Of a stretch of DNA of 64,000 nt, positions 44,800-56,127 are shown piece after piece. The translations under genes and the position numbers were made by a program. The stretch lies in contig JACCGJ010008214.1 in the NCBI GenBank assembly GCA_013407085.1, positions 62,001 through 126,000 of the forward strand, written 5' to 3'. Source of the DNA: Atriophallophorus winterbourni. Lineage: Eukaryota > Platyhelminthes > Trematoda > Plagiorchiida > Microphallidae. Below the pieces are notes generated by a model. The model worked only from the letters and a program-made list of their open reading frames with translations. It was not told where the DNA came from and searched no databases. Numbering within the stretch: position 1 is the stretch's first letter; each line of letters opens with the position of its first letter.

Positions 44800-46345
44800 A
44801 TAGACGACAGGCCCTTGTCAGCCGCATCTCTTTCTATCAGAAATATAGTCCAGGAGAACCTAATTTAATGAAATCCTGTCCAGTGTTGTAAGCTTTGCCG
44901 TGATTACAGGCTGTACCCTATCCAGTAGTTGCTTGAATTTGTTTTCAGATCTTGCTGAAATAACCTCTTCCTGAAGCGCATTACACAGGTTAACAATTCT
45001 AGTTGGGAGCGTGAATCCCTGTACTAGGCGTAGTGTCCTTAGCTTCTGAAGCTTAAGAGCACGCTATCGGGTTCTTGAGTCCGCCACGAGAGATAAAAAT
45101 CGCGCAGCTCTTCACCATAATCTCCCAGTAATATGCGACGAGTTACCAGCAGGTCGTAGCGCACACGCCGAATACTGAGCGACATGAGCATGAGGTGTTG
45201 AACTCTCTCCACATAAGGAATTGTTTTCAATCCTTGTACTCTTTTCATCGCCCGCCTTTGCATGTTTTCCAACTGGTCACGTTCTCCCTTAGTTTATGGA
45301 TAGGTAGCTGGTAAACCATATTCCAAAACTGGTGTCACGTTTGTGGAAGAAAGAATGCGAAACATTTGTGGAGTAGTCGCCGAAAACGACCGACTAATAG
45401 CCCACCGTGCGCGGTTTGCAGCAGCAGCTTTTCTGTTTGTATCCTCCATGGATATAAGCGACCGAGCCACAATTGTACCCAGGTCACGTTCAATATCAAC
45501 CCACTTCAACTGATGATTTCAGAGAAAGTACGCACCTTCAGGCGTGCTTGGTCCCAAAAGCATAGCGCATTTCTGTCGGTTTACTGGAAGCTGCTATTTT
45601 GCCGTCCAATCAAGCAACTGTAATCTCGGCAAAAGAGCTTACTGTACCCCGAACTTTCTGATCATCCGCAAAAAGTAGACAAATTAGATTGAATAAGTCC
45701 GGGAGGTCATTAACATACACTTTAAAAAGTACCGGGCCGAGAACAAATCCTTGCGGAACCCCGGATGTTGGATGTATAGTCTGCGATTTAACTCCGTTAA
45801 CCTCGACGTGTGTAAAACGGTCAATAAGGAAGTCTTCAATCCAAGTTAGAACATGTCCCTTTACACCACGAGCACGGAGCTTGAGCGATAGACTTGGAAA
45901 TGGAACACGGTCAAAATATTAACTGTAGTCAATAAAGGCAGTGACTACCAGGTGGCCCAGATCAAGTTCAGCACACCAGTGCTCGCGAGCAGTGATGAGA
46001 TTGGATACGCATGATCGTCTGCGTAAAACCATGCTGAGCAGATGTTAGCGGGATATTATGCACAGTTGTTCAGATACGATAATATTGAAGGCCTCATAGC
46101 CAGCCTGAATCTCGTCAGGACCACATCATAGTTGATCCCCTGTGGTTTTTGAATATGAAGAACGCTGACACCTTGTACATTTCCAGGTTAATTTGTGCGC
46201 ATTTCACGTGTTCCCACTTGTCGCATACGTCACACTGTAGGGCTTGATCAGATGATAACACAATTTCGGTGCATTTGACGCATTTATCTGAAAAGGACAT
46301 ATTGATAGATGCGGATGTAGTTAATTTCGAAGTTTTGCGAATCAT
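44800..46345 (-). mobile_element. LINE piece A: PHD ORF1 start joined to RT core and C-terminus
   Basis: Minus strand from 46345: an MSFSDKCVKCTEIVLSSDQA...CDVCDKWEHVKCAQINLEMY finger of an ORF1. It breaks off and runs straight into SAFFIFKNH and then RT sequence. The RT part includes AQHGFT near 46030, TSGVPQGFVLGPVLF near 45760, LLFADDQKV near 45675, then KWVDIERDLGTIVARSL, RARWAISRSFS and MENMQRRAMKRVQGLKTIPY. It ends near 44800. Most of ORF1, all of the endonuclease and the RT N-terminus are missing; several stops are present. Confidence 0.7.
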
Positions 46346-46469
46346 TTAAGCGAAAATAAATAGATTTAAGCAAAATAAATCTCTAACGGTAGACGTGCGT
46401 GAAGAATTCGTATCGCGCGCGCGTCGTTTAGCTTCGTCCACCAAACGAGTTTCAGTTCTGTCTTTTTTC

Positions 46470-47491
46470 TCATTTTAGGTAGGTGCACTTGTTGCGAATA
46501 ACTTTGTAAGTTACATAGTCATCGGTGCATCCACTAGAACAAAACTTCCGCCGTAACCGCTTTCTTTCCTTCATATATTTACGAATAACGTTATCAAACC
46601 ACGGCGGCCCCTTAACGGGGGATCTTCCATTCATCAATGGGGCATGATTTTCAAGCGATCTGATTTTACCCAAAAAGTCTAACCAACAGGTATCAACATT
46701 CGTAGATGGAGGGAGTGACCAATCAATCGAGTCTGCAGACGTGATTAGACTCTTTGTGTTTAATTTCCAGTAGTTTCTCCGGGCAAGCGTACGTATTCTC
46801 GGTTAAAGACCTCGATTCCAAACGAACCATAAAGAACAGTGATCGCTGCAACCAATAGGGGTCTCAATCGACAGATTCGTAGCATCGGAAAATCTGGGTG
46901 TGACCACAAAATCCAATATCGACGGATATTTTCCGACACATATCCTCGTAGGTTCGTTTACATTTTCCTACAAAATCGTATCTAGAAATTCTTGTTGGAA
47001 CGGTTCATCCCTCTAAACTAAATTCATCCAGTTTATATCGGAGCATTTAGATCTCCATTGATACAATACCTTTTGATTTCATAACAACGCAGGAACGTAA
47101 GCACCAGGTGAGCGATAAATGACCCAAGTGATGCAGCCCCAGAGCTAGACTTCAGCTTACACCAGATGTTTTCGGCATTTCCAGCATCATGTTGAAACCT
47201 TTCCAATACTTCCACAATCAGGTGCTCTTTAAAGTATACGGCAACGCCACCGGTATATCTCGAAGCTACTCTGTCACTTCTGAAAAGCGTATTGTGTGGT
47301 TGCGCGTACTCCATATCATGTATGTCAATTGTTAACCACGATTCAGTAACAGCAATTATATCTGGCTTTCGCCGACAGACAATTCCATTAACCTCGTCAA
47401 GTTTATTGCGTTGACTCCTCGCATTAACAAGCAAGACTTGAAATCTCTGCACAGAAGTTTTAACTGGGATATGATTGACAGCGGCTTCCAA
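46470..47491 (-). mobile_element. LINE piece C, ORF2 endonuclease and linker
   Basis: Minus strand: FQVLLVNARSQRNKLDEVNG, CRRKPDIIAVTESWLTIDIH (catalytic Glu), RYTGGVAVYFKEHLIVEVLE, then a worn end with INGDLNAPI (GDLN). A later frame (46673-46470) has SPVKGPPWFDNVIRKYMKER, KRLRRKFCSS and VIRNKCTYL, the usual endonuclease-RT linker. Its RT is absent: piece A starts where it should follow. Confidence 0.75.
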
Positions 47492-47499
47492 CGAATGTG

Positions 47500-48591
47500 T
47501 GGCCTCCTCACTATCCGAAAATCCACAATATAGAGATCTACCTCACCCCCTTCTCCACGTGCTCGCAATTCTTGGGTGGCAGTTTTCATTTTAATTCTAT
47601 CCTCAGGAGACAGGTCACGTAGTATCTTGAACGGCTCTCCCTTGAGGCGATGAACGCGTCTTAGTACCATCTAGACTTACTCATCCGAAGCTAAAACAAT
47701 TTTCAGCGTCCGCGGTTTATCCTCCTCCTTCTTCCGGCCAAGTCGGAATGCAGAAATGATGGTAACTCCTTCCTCCTCTTGATTTGATAGCTTTGAAAAA
47801 GTGGATTGTAGGAAAATGCGCTATTGCTGTAAACGTATTTCTGCCGTGTCCCCGGTTTGCTCGCGAGCATTCACCATAATAAGGCATCGCTTTCGAGAAT
47901 CTAGATGTGTCTCCTTTGAGACTGGAGATCCAAAAACATTTTCAGTAGTTGGCAATTCTTTCACTACATTTAGCTGAGCTTCTATTTTACTCAATCGCTG
48001 TGACAAGACGGCATAATCTGGAACACTAGGTGGACTCTTCGACATCACATCTGCATAAGTTTTATTCCTTCCTGACTGTTGAGCAATCGGTGTTGAAGGC
48101 GAGCAAACGTCGAGTTCATACACGTTCAATGTATCATCGGTACAAATACCATTTTTTAAACTGCTTTTAGTCGAGGAATCGAATGGTACGCAAGCTTTCT
48201 CCACAAATAGGTGGTGTCTGTCCTCAGCTGAGGTTGAGTCAATATTTATGTCTCCTCCATCGAGCACTTTACCGGTTTTAGTAGATGCAGCTACGACTTT
48301 ATTCTGATTAACTTCGTGCATAACACTTGATGGTGGAAGGCATATCTTACATACCGTCCGAATAATATCACGTGATATATTCGGAAGCCACCGATATGTA
48401 TCTGGTTTCATTCCTCCGCATCGAATATGCATCTATTTGAAACATAGTTCACATTGTACAGCTTTTGCGTTATCCGCAACCTGGTTAGAGCATACAAGAC
48501 AAGAGTCCCCCGAGCAAGCAATGGGGCACCGATTCCCTTGGATCTTCGTTGCAGTATTATCTACTTTTGCAGATTTTCTAGGCATAAACAT
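47500..48591 (-). pseudogene. LINE piece C, ORF1 with a nonsense codon inside the PHD finger
   Basis: From the ATG at 48591 the minus strand reads CSGDSCLVCSNQVADNAKAV, QCELCFK, stop, MHIRCGGMKPDTYRW and later VCKICLPPSS. This is a C4-H-C3 finger in which the conserved Trp position before M-H is TAG (48433-48435). The frame then stays open to 47821. The C-terminal part continues after more breaks with VTIISAFRLGRKKEEDKPRT, RRVHRLKGEPFKILRDLSPE and VDLYIVDFRIV, the RNA-binding segment typical of these ORF1 proteins. Confidence 0.75.
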
Positions 48592-48649
48592 TTTGAAATC
48601 CAGTGATAATCAAATAAATACAATATCAAAAAATTTGTAAGAAGCAAAA

Positions 48650-49545
48650 TACCACGTTGACCTTAGTTTGTGGAATGTTTGCTGGCGAACGATTTTCCAA
48701 AACTGGTGGAATAAACATTTGTGGAGTAATCGCCGAGAACGACCGACTAATAGCCCACCATGCGCGGTTTGCCCCAGCAGCTTTTCTGTTCATATACACC
48801 TTTGTTTTAGGCGTCCGTGTCACAATTGTACCCGCATCACGTTCAATATCAACCCATTTAGGTTGATGATTTCCGAGGAAGTACGCACCTTCAGTCGTGC
48901 TTGGCCCCAAAAGCGTTACTGCACATTGCTGTCGGTTTGCAGAAACATGCCATTTTACCGTCCGATCAAGTTGCTTGTCCAATTCGTTCTGGAAAACTGT
49001 ACTCTCAGCAGCAGAGCTTACTGTTCCCCAAACTTTCAGTTCATCCGCAAAAAGTAGACAATTTAGATTTAATGAGTCAGGGAGGTCATTTACATTTACT
49101 TTGAAAAGTAACGGGCCTGGAACAGATCCCTGTGGAACCCCAGAAGTTGGATGTGTAGTCGGCGATTTGACTCCGTTAACCTCCTCTTGTGTATAACGGC
49201 CAGTAAAAAATCTTCAATCCAATTCAGAACAGGTCCCTTTACTCCGAGAGCACGGAGCTTGAGCAATAGTCGTTTTATTGGGACACGGTCAAAAGCCTTA
49301 CTGAAGTCTTTGAAGGCAGTGACTACCGGGTGGCCCAGATCAAGTGCAGCACACCAGTGCTCGCGAGCAATGATGAGATTGGATGCGCATGATCATCTTT
49401 ACGTAAAACCATGCTAAGCAGATATTATGCACAGTTGTTCAGATACGATGATATTGAAGGCCTCATAGCCAGCCTGAATCGCGTCAGGACCACATCATAG
49501 TTGATCCTCTGTGGTTTTTGAATATGAAGAACGCTGACTTGCATT
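48650..49545 (-). mobile_element. LINE piece B, second copy of the RT part of piece A
   Basis: Positions 48690-49540 match 45310-46170 at roughly 90% by eye, for example ATTTGTGGAGTA-TCGCCGA, ACGACCGACTAATAGCCCAC and AGGCCTCATAGCCAGCCTGA. It has its own stops and a few indels. It ends at exactly the point (about 49540) where piece A switches into ORF1 sequence (46170). Confidence 0.8.
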
Positions 49546-49569
49546 GCTTCCCACTACGCCCTACGGTAG

Positions 49570-50050
49570 AAAAACAGTGAGATAGAGAAAGAACGGTAAA
49601 ATCAATCGTGACGAATGTTGAGTAAATGTGAGTATCGAGACAATGCTTAAAGACATTCAGAGATGGGGCATCAAAGATTTCGATAGGAAAAGAATTTCAG
49701 AGATTGCGAATTCGAAGGTAGAAAATATAACGGCTGCAATCCAATCTACTTTGTTGATGGGCAATTTTTAGGCAGTAACCGCTGTTTTGATTTGGATGAG
49801 ACAATGGCAATGTTGTCAAGGATAAAGGTGTTCTCATGATTCGTTACGGTAGGATGAGATCTATGACGTACAGTATAGTACGCTCAGATTAAGTTTGCAG
49901 GCGCAATGTTGGGGCAGTTCTAGAATATGTATGTCCTTCGGAAGCCGAGTTGCATACTCTAGATGCGGTCGAGCATATCCGCTTTGAGCAAACGAGAGAA
50001 CATTCTTATATCGAACAAATTGAAAACCCATCAAAACAGCCCAACATTCC
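49570..50050 (-). mobile_element. Worn LINE C-terminal fragment
   Basis: The minus strand near 49720-49620 reads FPIEIFDAPSLNVFKHCLDT, the usual end of CR1-type RT proteins (W..LP.EI..A.SLN.FK..LD). Sequence to about 50050 is compatible with upstream parts of the same domain but heavily mutated. Confidence 0.45.
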
Positions 50051-50167
50051 CAGCTATAGTGTCTGCACGAAGTGCCTGAGCAGAACTTCCCAGGTCAAAA
50101 CAACGAGATCTTTTTTGCAGCTGATTGAATGGAGTTGCTGGCCACCGAGTATGTATGTATGAATGTA

Positions 50168-50515
50168 TGAAAGCACAAGCCTGATCCAGGCAAAGTGCCG
50201 CACAGTCAGAGACTGCACGTGGGCTATGATACTGTCAGGTTGCCCAGGCCACAGAGTGCATACGTGTGGTATGATATAGTATGAAAGCATTAGCCTGATA
50301 CATGCAAAGTGCCGCACGGACTGCACGTGGGCTGATATACTGTCAGGTTGCCCAGGCCTAGACAGATATGAGGGAGAAAAAAGAACAGGAAATGGTAGTC
50401 AGATTCCAGCGTGTTTCAGCATGCAGCTCACTACCTCTGGCCAATCAATTTAGCACGTTGTTAGTCGCACAGCACAAAGTACTGCACGATTGCACATCCG
50501 TGCATACGTATGCGA
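50168..50515 (+). repeat. Dispersed repeat R1, two adjacent copies
   Basis: Copy one is 50168-50250 (truncated). Copy two is 50279-50515 (near full length), starting TATGAAAGCATTAGCCTGAT. It continues with AAAGTGCCGCAC, GACTGCACGTGGGCT, ATACTGTCAGGTTGCCCAGG and CTAGACAGATATGAG. It then has an AGCGTGTTTC/GCATGCAGCTCA block and ends TGCACGATTGCACATCC. R1 is the commonest repeat of the last 14 kb. Its class is unknown; I saw no target duplications or terminal inverted repeats. Confidence 0.8.
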
Positions 50516-51016
50516 GCAGGCATGTTGCAGGTGTAGTATGAATGGTATGTTTGCACAATCTGATACAGATATGTTGCCGTTATGATTTGAATAACGCATC
50601 TAGGTCCGTAAGGCATGCTAATCAACTTGCGATTGCTAAACTCTCCAAACTTTGATATAATCCGCAGATTGAAGAATTGGAGATGATACTTCTTGGTTGG
50701 TGTTGTTTATTAAAATAAAGTGAACCGCGGTCCCAAAACTAAACATTAAGAAAGGAAAATCTTCGGAGTACGAGCCTCTGACTCATACACTGAGTCTACG
50801 ATGAAAGAAAAATCTCTATCTAGGATAGCAAGTGCTGACGGAGACCATTGAGCTCGAGTTTGATTAGCGAAAGTCTGTTAATCTCGATCGAAGGCCTTAA
50901 AAATCGAGGTAGATTACATCAACATTGACACCAGAATACACAGCTATAGTCATTTCGAGCGAGTTGGAAATCAATTTAACAAGAATGGCCTCACCGAAAT
51001 ATATGTTAGTATTAAA

Positions 51017-51311
51017 CTACGATTTTAAAAGCATTTCATCAGCAATAACTGTTTCCATCTGTTTAGAGATAACTGGTATGTGTGTAATTTGGGCGGTAGT
51101 TGACAGGACCTGAGCAACTGTCATCTTTAAAACAGGGGGTATCACACCAGACTTCAATTCCTGGGGAACATGAGCTGTGTCCTTCGAGCGCTGAAAATAT
51201 ACGGAGAGCGGTTGACACATGAAGCGGTATACTACTGACAAGGGTTTTGGACGAATATTGTCTGAACTTATAGATGAATATTGTTTGAGTTGTGACACTT
51301 CGACTAACCAA
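51017..51311 (-). mobile_element. Small LINE RT fragment
   Basis: The minus strand in two alternating frames gives KSGVIPPVLKM / CFKDDSCSGPVNYRPNYTHT and VISKQMETVIADEML, the N-terminal RT block (P..K......NYRP...T...SK.ME..I...). It is frameshifted and isolated. Confidence 0.6.
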
Positions 51312-51349
51312 GGAAGAAGTAATCTATTCTGAAGAGAGAGAAAGAAGAA

Positions 51350-52540
51350 TTTAGATTAAAAGGTTATGTATTAGAATAAAATTTACCCAATTTAAACGTT
51401 TTATGGGTCGAATAATGGCTAACTTCTGCTGAAAATCTAAGTTACAAAAGTGGCAGTCCACTACCATGTGCTCTGAATTACTTATCTCAGCATCTTTGTA
51501 ATGGTAAGGAGTCAAAACACGGTATCAAATATGGGCATGGTACCCATTTCATCTGACGTTCTTTTAATGAGCTTTTCTTATGGCATGAACAAAAGATTTT
51601 CTCTATGAAATTCCTATTGTTAACCACTTACGAGGATAGTGTGTTTTCATCCGTCAACTTCACCCTCTAGGCTGCTGTAGCTTCGAGTTGTCAGTAAGTA
51701 GGATAGAACTCTTTGATCGCCAGGCACGTACAATTATAATTCCAATTCAGGATTCCACGATAATATGTATTAATGGAAGACTTCTGGGACGGGCTGAAAT
51801 ATGAAGCAGTTAGCCGTTAGTATACGATAGAAAGCGCTACTCCACAAACAAACGATGCTTCAAAACGCTTACAGAATAAGTGTTTTATTCAAAAGTAATA
51901 ATTTACATAAAGTACGAAAGCCAATTTAAAAATGCTACACATATCGGTCATGTTTGCCGAGAACAATGCAGCGAATATGGGGTAAATCTAATATTTTCTT
52001 TATAAGTTTCAAAGCGTGAAGTTTGAGCACCATCTTTCTATACAAGAGAGTCTAAAGGCTTTATCGTAATTCGTTTTTCGGAATACAATGCACATGCATT
52101 TACTGACCGCGCGATAAATAAACATTTTCTAGTCTGATGCAACTTCTTGGCTTAAAGCTATGTTCTCGGGTGAAAACCAACGAAACATATTCGAAGAAAC
52201 AACTAAACTGATGATTTCTTCATTTTGAAACTTCACGTGTAAATGCGTCATTCGTTGTGCTTTCTTATGAACCGGTGGATTTGGTGCGTGACTAACGTCC
52301 ACGTTCATTAGTAGGTATGTTGTGTATTTTATTATGTGTGTCATGCGCCAGTGTATTTTATTATGTGTCATAATTTTTTATACGGTATTATTTTACATAA
52401 AAACAAAAAAAATCGCATGCAGTGAAACTACAAAAATAAGCTGCTTTTTTGTGCATTTGCTTTTGCGTATTCCGCTTGTCTGCTTTCCCTTTTCCACGCG
52501 CTTGCTTATCTGCTTTTCCTGCCTCATATTGCTTGGCACT
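51350..52540. other. No gene assigned
   Basis: Only short frames. A TGTATTTTATTATGTGT block occurs twice at 52320-52368, a small tandem duplication. Nothing else is recognised. Confidence 0.4.
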
Positions 52541-52579
52541 TTGTCTGGCTCCAGACTTGTGCTTCATGATGATGATGAT

Positions 52580-54146
52580 GTTGTTATCATGGACTTACTT
52601 ACTTTTACTTTTGTGCGACTATCTCCTCCTGGAGGATGAGTCGGCTTTGTTGATGTCACGGACTGCAGCCATCTACGCTCGGTGGTTAGAAGCAAGATCC
52701 GCGCAGATTTTAAGCTAGGCCCGGTCCACATGCGCCATCCGTGAACCGATCGTAGACCAAGCAGCTCCACATTCGATCTCATGGTGACGAGTCAAGTCTT
52801 GCGTGTTGATATTCGTAGCCCCAGCATAGAAGCAAATGAGCTGAGATGTTCGATGATCGTCTTTAGCGTTCCAGGATCACCCCCAAGATTACGATGTCGT
52901 CGCCATATTCCAAATCGGCAATCGAAACGGTCGGACTCAGCTTCATTGTCCAATCGAACGCGAAGTTGAATAGCACGGGATAAAGGGCACCCTTGCCGGA
53001 CACCATCCTAATAGGGAACGTCGAGGACACCATTCCATATGCGCGTACGCGGCTCTGCGTGAATAAAGAGTACGCTTGCATCATGCGCACAAGTTTCTCC
53101 AACGTACCTTCCGCCAGCATCACACTCCACAGCGAATCTCGGTCGACGGAGTCGAAGGCGGCTTTGAAATCGATGAAACAAGCTGTTGTTACCTGCTGAT
53201 AACGGTATTTATTTTCCAGAATCCGACGCAATGTGAACAGCTGGTCGACGCAGCTTAACCGCCTTGGTTGACTCCTGTACGTATATCTCTCCTCCGTAAA
53301 GCGCATAAGAGAATCACTGCAAAAACCTCCGTGGCGATGTCGATAAGATTGATGCCACGGTAGTTGTCACAAAATGAGGCATTACCTTTCTTCAAGATGG
53401 GGATCAAGAGTGAAGTGCCCCAGTCGCGTGGAAGCTCCTCTAGTTCCCATATCCTACGATACAAATTATGCAGTGGTTCAATCAGAACGGAAGAACAGGC
53501 CTTGTTCACCTCAGGGGGGACGCCGTCTTCGCCAGGGGACTTGTTGTATCTTAGTCGGCCGATGGCTCCGATGAATTCTTCGCGCTTGGGGTGATTGCAG
53601 GGAACATTTTATGCCTCATTTGCTACAGCCGTTGCTAGTGCCGTCAGTGGCGCCTGCAAATTTAGTAACATGCTGAAATGCTCAACCCAGCGTTTCACTT
53701 TCTTGTCCAGTTCGCAAGCGGTGAGCCGCTGAAATCGCAAAGTGGGTGTTCGGTAGAATTTCGTCGGCTCGAAGAAATACGGATCAGTTGAAAGAGTGAG
53801 CCAAATTGGCCGCTACTCGAAGCATTCTCCATTTCTTTAGCTAAACATTCCCAATACTTGTTGCGATCGTTCCTAGCAGAAGGCTGCGGTGCGCTGACGA
53901 TCCCGACAATCGCGCTTCGCGAGCTTTGTCAGATAACCTCAAGGTTTCCTCTGATACCCAGTCTTTCCGTTTTCGGGAAGTCATCCCGAGCTCCGCGATT
54001 GAGGTTGGTTGTAACGCTGATTTCAGATGATTCCATTGAGAGTCCACTGAAGTATCGGATTCGTCCAAAACCTCAAATTTAGTTGGCTCGGAGGCGAGAT
54101 AATTGGATAGAGCGAGGTACTTTTCACTGTCATTCAATTCACTCAC
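52580..54146 (-). pseudogene. RTE-like LINE linker and reverse transcriptase, broken
   Basis: Linker: SQWNHLKSALQPTSIAELGM and KRKDWVSEETLRLSDKAREA. RT: PLHNLYRRIWELEELPRDWG, SLLIPILKKGNASFCDNYRG, INLIDIATEVFAVIL, CVDQLFTLRRILENKYRYQQ, ACFIDFKAAFDSVDRDSLW (motif A) and SIADLEYGDDIVILG (motif C). Frames change at about 53840, 53510, 53290 and 52860. Confidence 0.8.
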
Positions 54147-54610
54147 TCAGTCTTCTCCATGCCGGGTGGCACATGAGGCGAAGACAACCCCACACCAGTG
54201 GTTCCGGTCTGCCGCTGCTTCCGTTGCCGTCTGCACCGTGAATCCTTGTGCATGTAGTTCTCGTTCCAACGTTCTGCGCCAAGTTTCCTTAGACCGTCCC
54301 CTTTTTCGTTTACCTTGCGGAAGCCAGTGAATAGCTACCTTCGTATGCCACCTGGGATCCATCCTGCAGACATGACCGAACCATCTCCACCGTCGTCTTT
54401 TGACTACGGTAGATACCACCTCCAGACCAGTTTTTCTCAGGAGCTCTTTATTCAAAAGGGTGTGTGGCTAAAAATCCGTAGAATCCTTCTCAAGCACTTA
54501 GTTTGAAACTCGTTCATTCTGCGCTCAATGGGAGCGGTCGTCTTCCAGCATTCCGATGCAACACACTCAGAACGTTGCTCTTGAAGAGTCTGATCTTCGT
54601 GTTAATGCTA
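54147..54610 (-). pseudogene. RTE-like LINE C-terminal segment, misplaced
   Basis: Minus strand: NTKIRLFKSNVLSVL, then after a shift NKELLRKTGLEVVSTVVKRR, RWRWFGHVCRMDPRWHTKVA, GKRKRGRSKETWRRTLEREL, and RNHWCGVVFASCATRHGED followed by a stop. This is the standard tail of RTE-type ORF2 (TK.RLF.SNVL..LLYG...RR.RW.GH..R...GKRKRGRP..TWRR), yet it sits between endonuclease and linker. Confidence 0.8.
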
Positions 54611-55493
54611 AGAACGGAGTGGTGCGGGGCCTCGGACGCGAGCTGAGGTGAATTTGGATTCTCGCGCGCTGCAAGATGTGATCTGTACCACTTGCATTGA
54701 GAGTCTCCGCACCACGATAAGCCCTACAGTCCTCAACAGATGAGCTCCAGCGCGAGCGGACCAAAATATGATCCAGCCGGGGTGCAGTGCGTCCGTCGTT
54801 AGAATACCCTGTTAGTAAGTGCCTCCGCCGATGCTGAAAGCGTGTGTTCGTCACTGTAAGACGGATGAAGCTGGCGAAATCATGCATGCGCTCACCATTT
54901 TCGCAACGTGTTCCAAGACTCAACTTGCCAATAATCCGCTGAGTAGTAGCGTCCGGTGCGCCTGTACGGGCATTCCAGTCACCAGCAATGATCAGCATGT
55001 CACGCCTAGGGATTTTATCGACGGCCTTCTGTAATTCTTCGTAAAATGCGTCCTTGGATGCATCGTCGGTGGTCAAGGTGGGCGCGTAAACAGACAAAAC
55101 AGTCAGGTTGACCGGTTTTCCACGGAAACGCATAACCACAATTCGGGGTGAAATGGTTTCCCATAACGTTAGGGCATTTTGGGCCTTCGCATCAAGCGTA
55201 ATCGCAACGCCATGTAGCCCGGAGTTGTCAGTGGGTTCACTAGGGTACAACCAGTAGATGTCCCTTCCTGGAATCTTGATACGAATGCAGCCAGTGACCG
55301 GGATTCCTACCTCCGACAAGCAGCCTATACTCACGCCATAGTCACAGAGACTGCGCATCGTGATGAATTGTCTATCAGGCAACCTGACAGTATCTTCGCC
55401 TACGTGCAGTCTCTGACTGTGCGGCACTTTGCTTGGATTAGGCTTGTGCTTTCATACATATCGGGATCAAGGAGCGTTCTGACATTCCAGCAT
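54610..55493 (-). pseudogene. RTE-like LINE endonuclease, interrupted by an R1 repeat
   Basis: It begins GWNVRTLLDPD at 55493, is interrupted by R1 (55378-55457), then resumes QFITMRSLCDYGVSIGCLSE. PVNLTVLSVYAPTLTTDDAS, RRDMLIIAGDWNARTGAPDA (GDWN), PRLDHILVRSRW, then SGTDHILQRARIQIHLSSRP (worn S-D-H, here T-D-H) follow. These are the APE endonuclease motifs of RTE-type LINEs. Confidence 0.8.
55378..55457 (-). repeat. Short R1 copy inserted in the endonuclease frame
   Basis: The minus strand reads TATGAAAGCACAAGCCTAAT through CGCACAGTCAGAGACTGCAC to TACTGTCAGGTTGCC, then returns to endonuclease coding. Only the first 80 or so bases of R1 are present. Confidence 0.75.
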
Positions 55494-56127
55494 CAGATAA
55501 ACAGTGAGCAGCGAGTATTAAGGGACCCAGCTTGCTTACTTTTCACCCCAGCCGCTGGGAGAGCATGTGGCGCCTAACCTACGGGGAACGCCGTAGCATT
55601 AACGATATTTTGTAGTAATCCGCGAGTGATGAAGTGTCTTGGGAATTTGGGTACCAAGCGGCGTCCCCAGCACCACTCGGGGTTTGTTCGAGTCAGCTTC
55701 TCTAGCCTTTGCACAACCATGTGCGACTTGCAAGGCGGCATGGAGTTGCCAGAAAGAGGTGGTGTGCACCAACTAACCGTCTACGAGACTCTGCTCCAGA
55801 TTTTTCCTTACGGTTTACTCCGGAAGCGTTTCTCGCGATCGGGTATCCCACAAGGCAGCAGAGATGTAAAATTAGGGTTTTCCTTCCCCTAGACAAAATG
55901 CCCTCCCAGGCTAAGAAGATCTATCTTCTCGAAGCAAACTGGGTTTCAAGCGCCAGTCACTCGCCCTCGCCCCTTCTCCTGTTGGTAGAAGCAGTTCCGC
56001 CGGCTTCAGGGAGCCACTCATGCAGGCCAGAAGCTGGGCTTGGTTGTCAGAGGTAATTTGAGACGCCCGCCATATGGGAGCATTTTATAGACAGTGGGAG
56101 CTTATCACCACTGCCACCGCCTATCGA

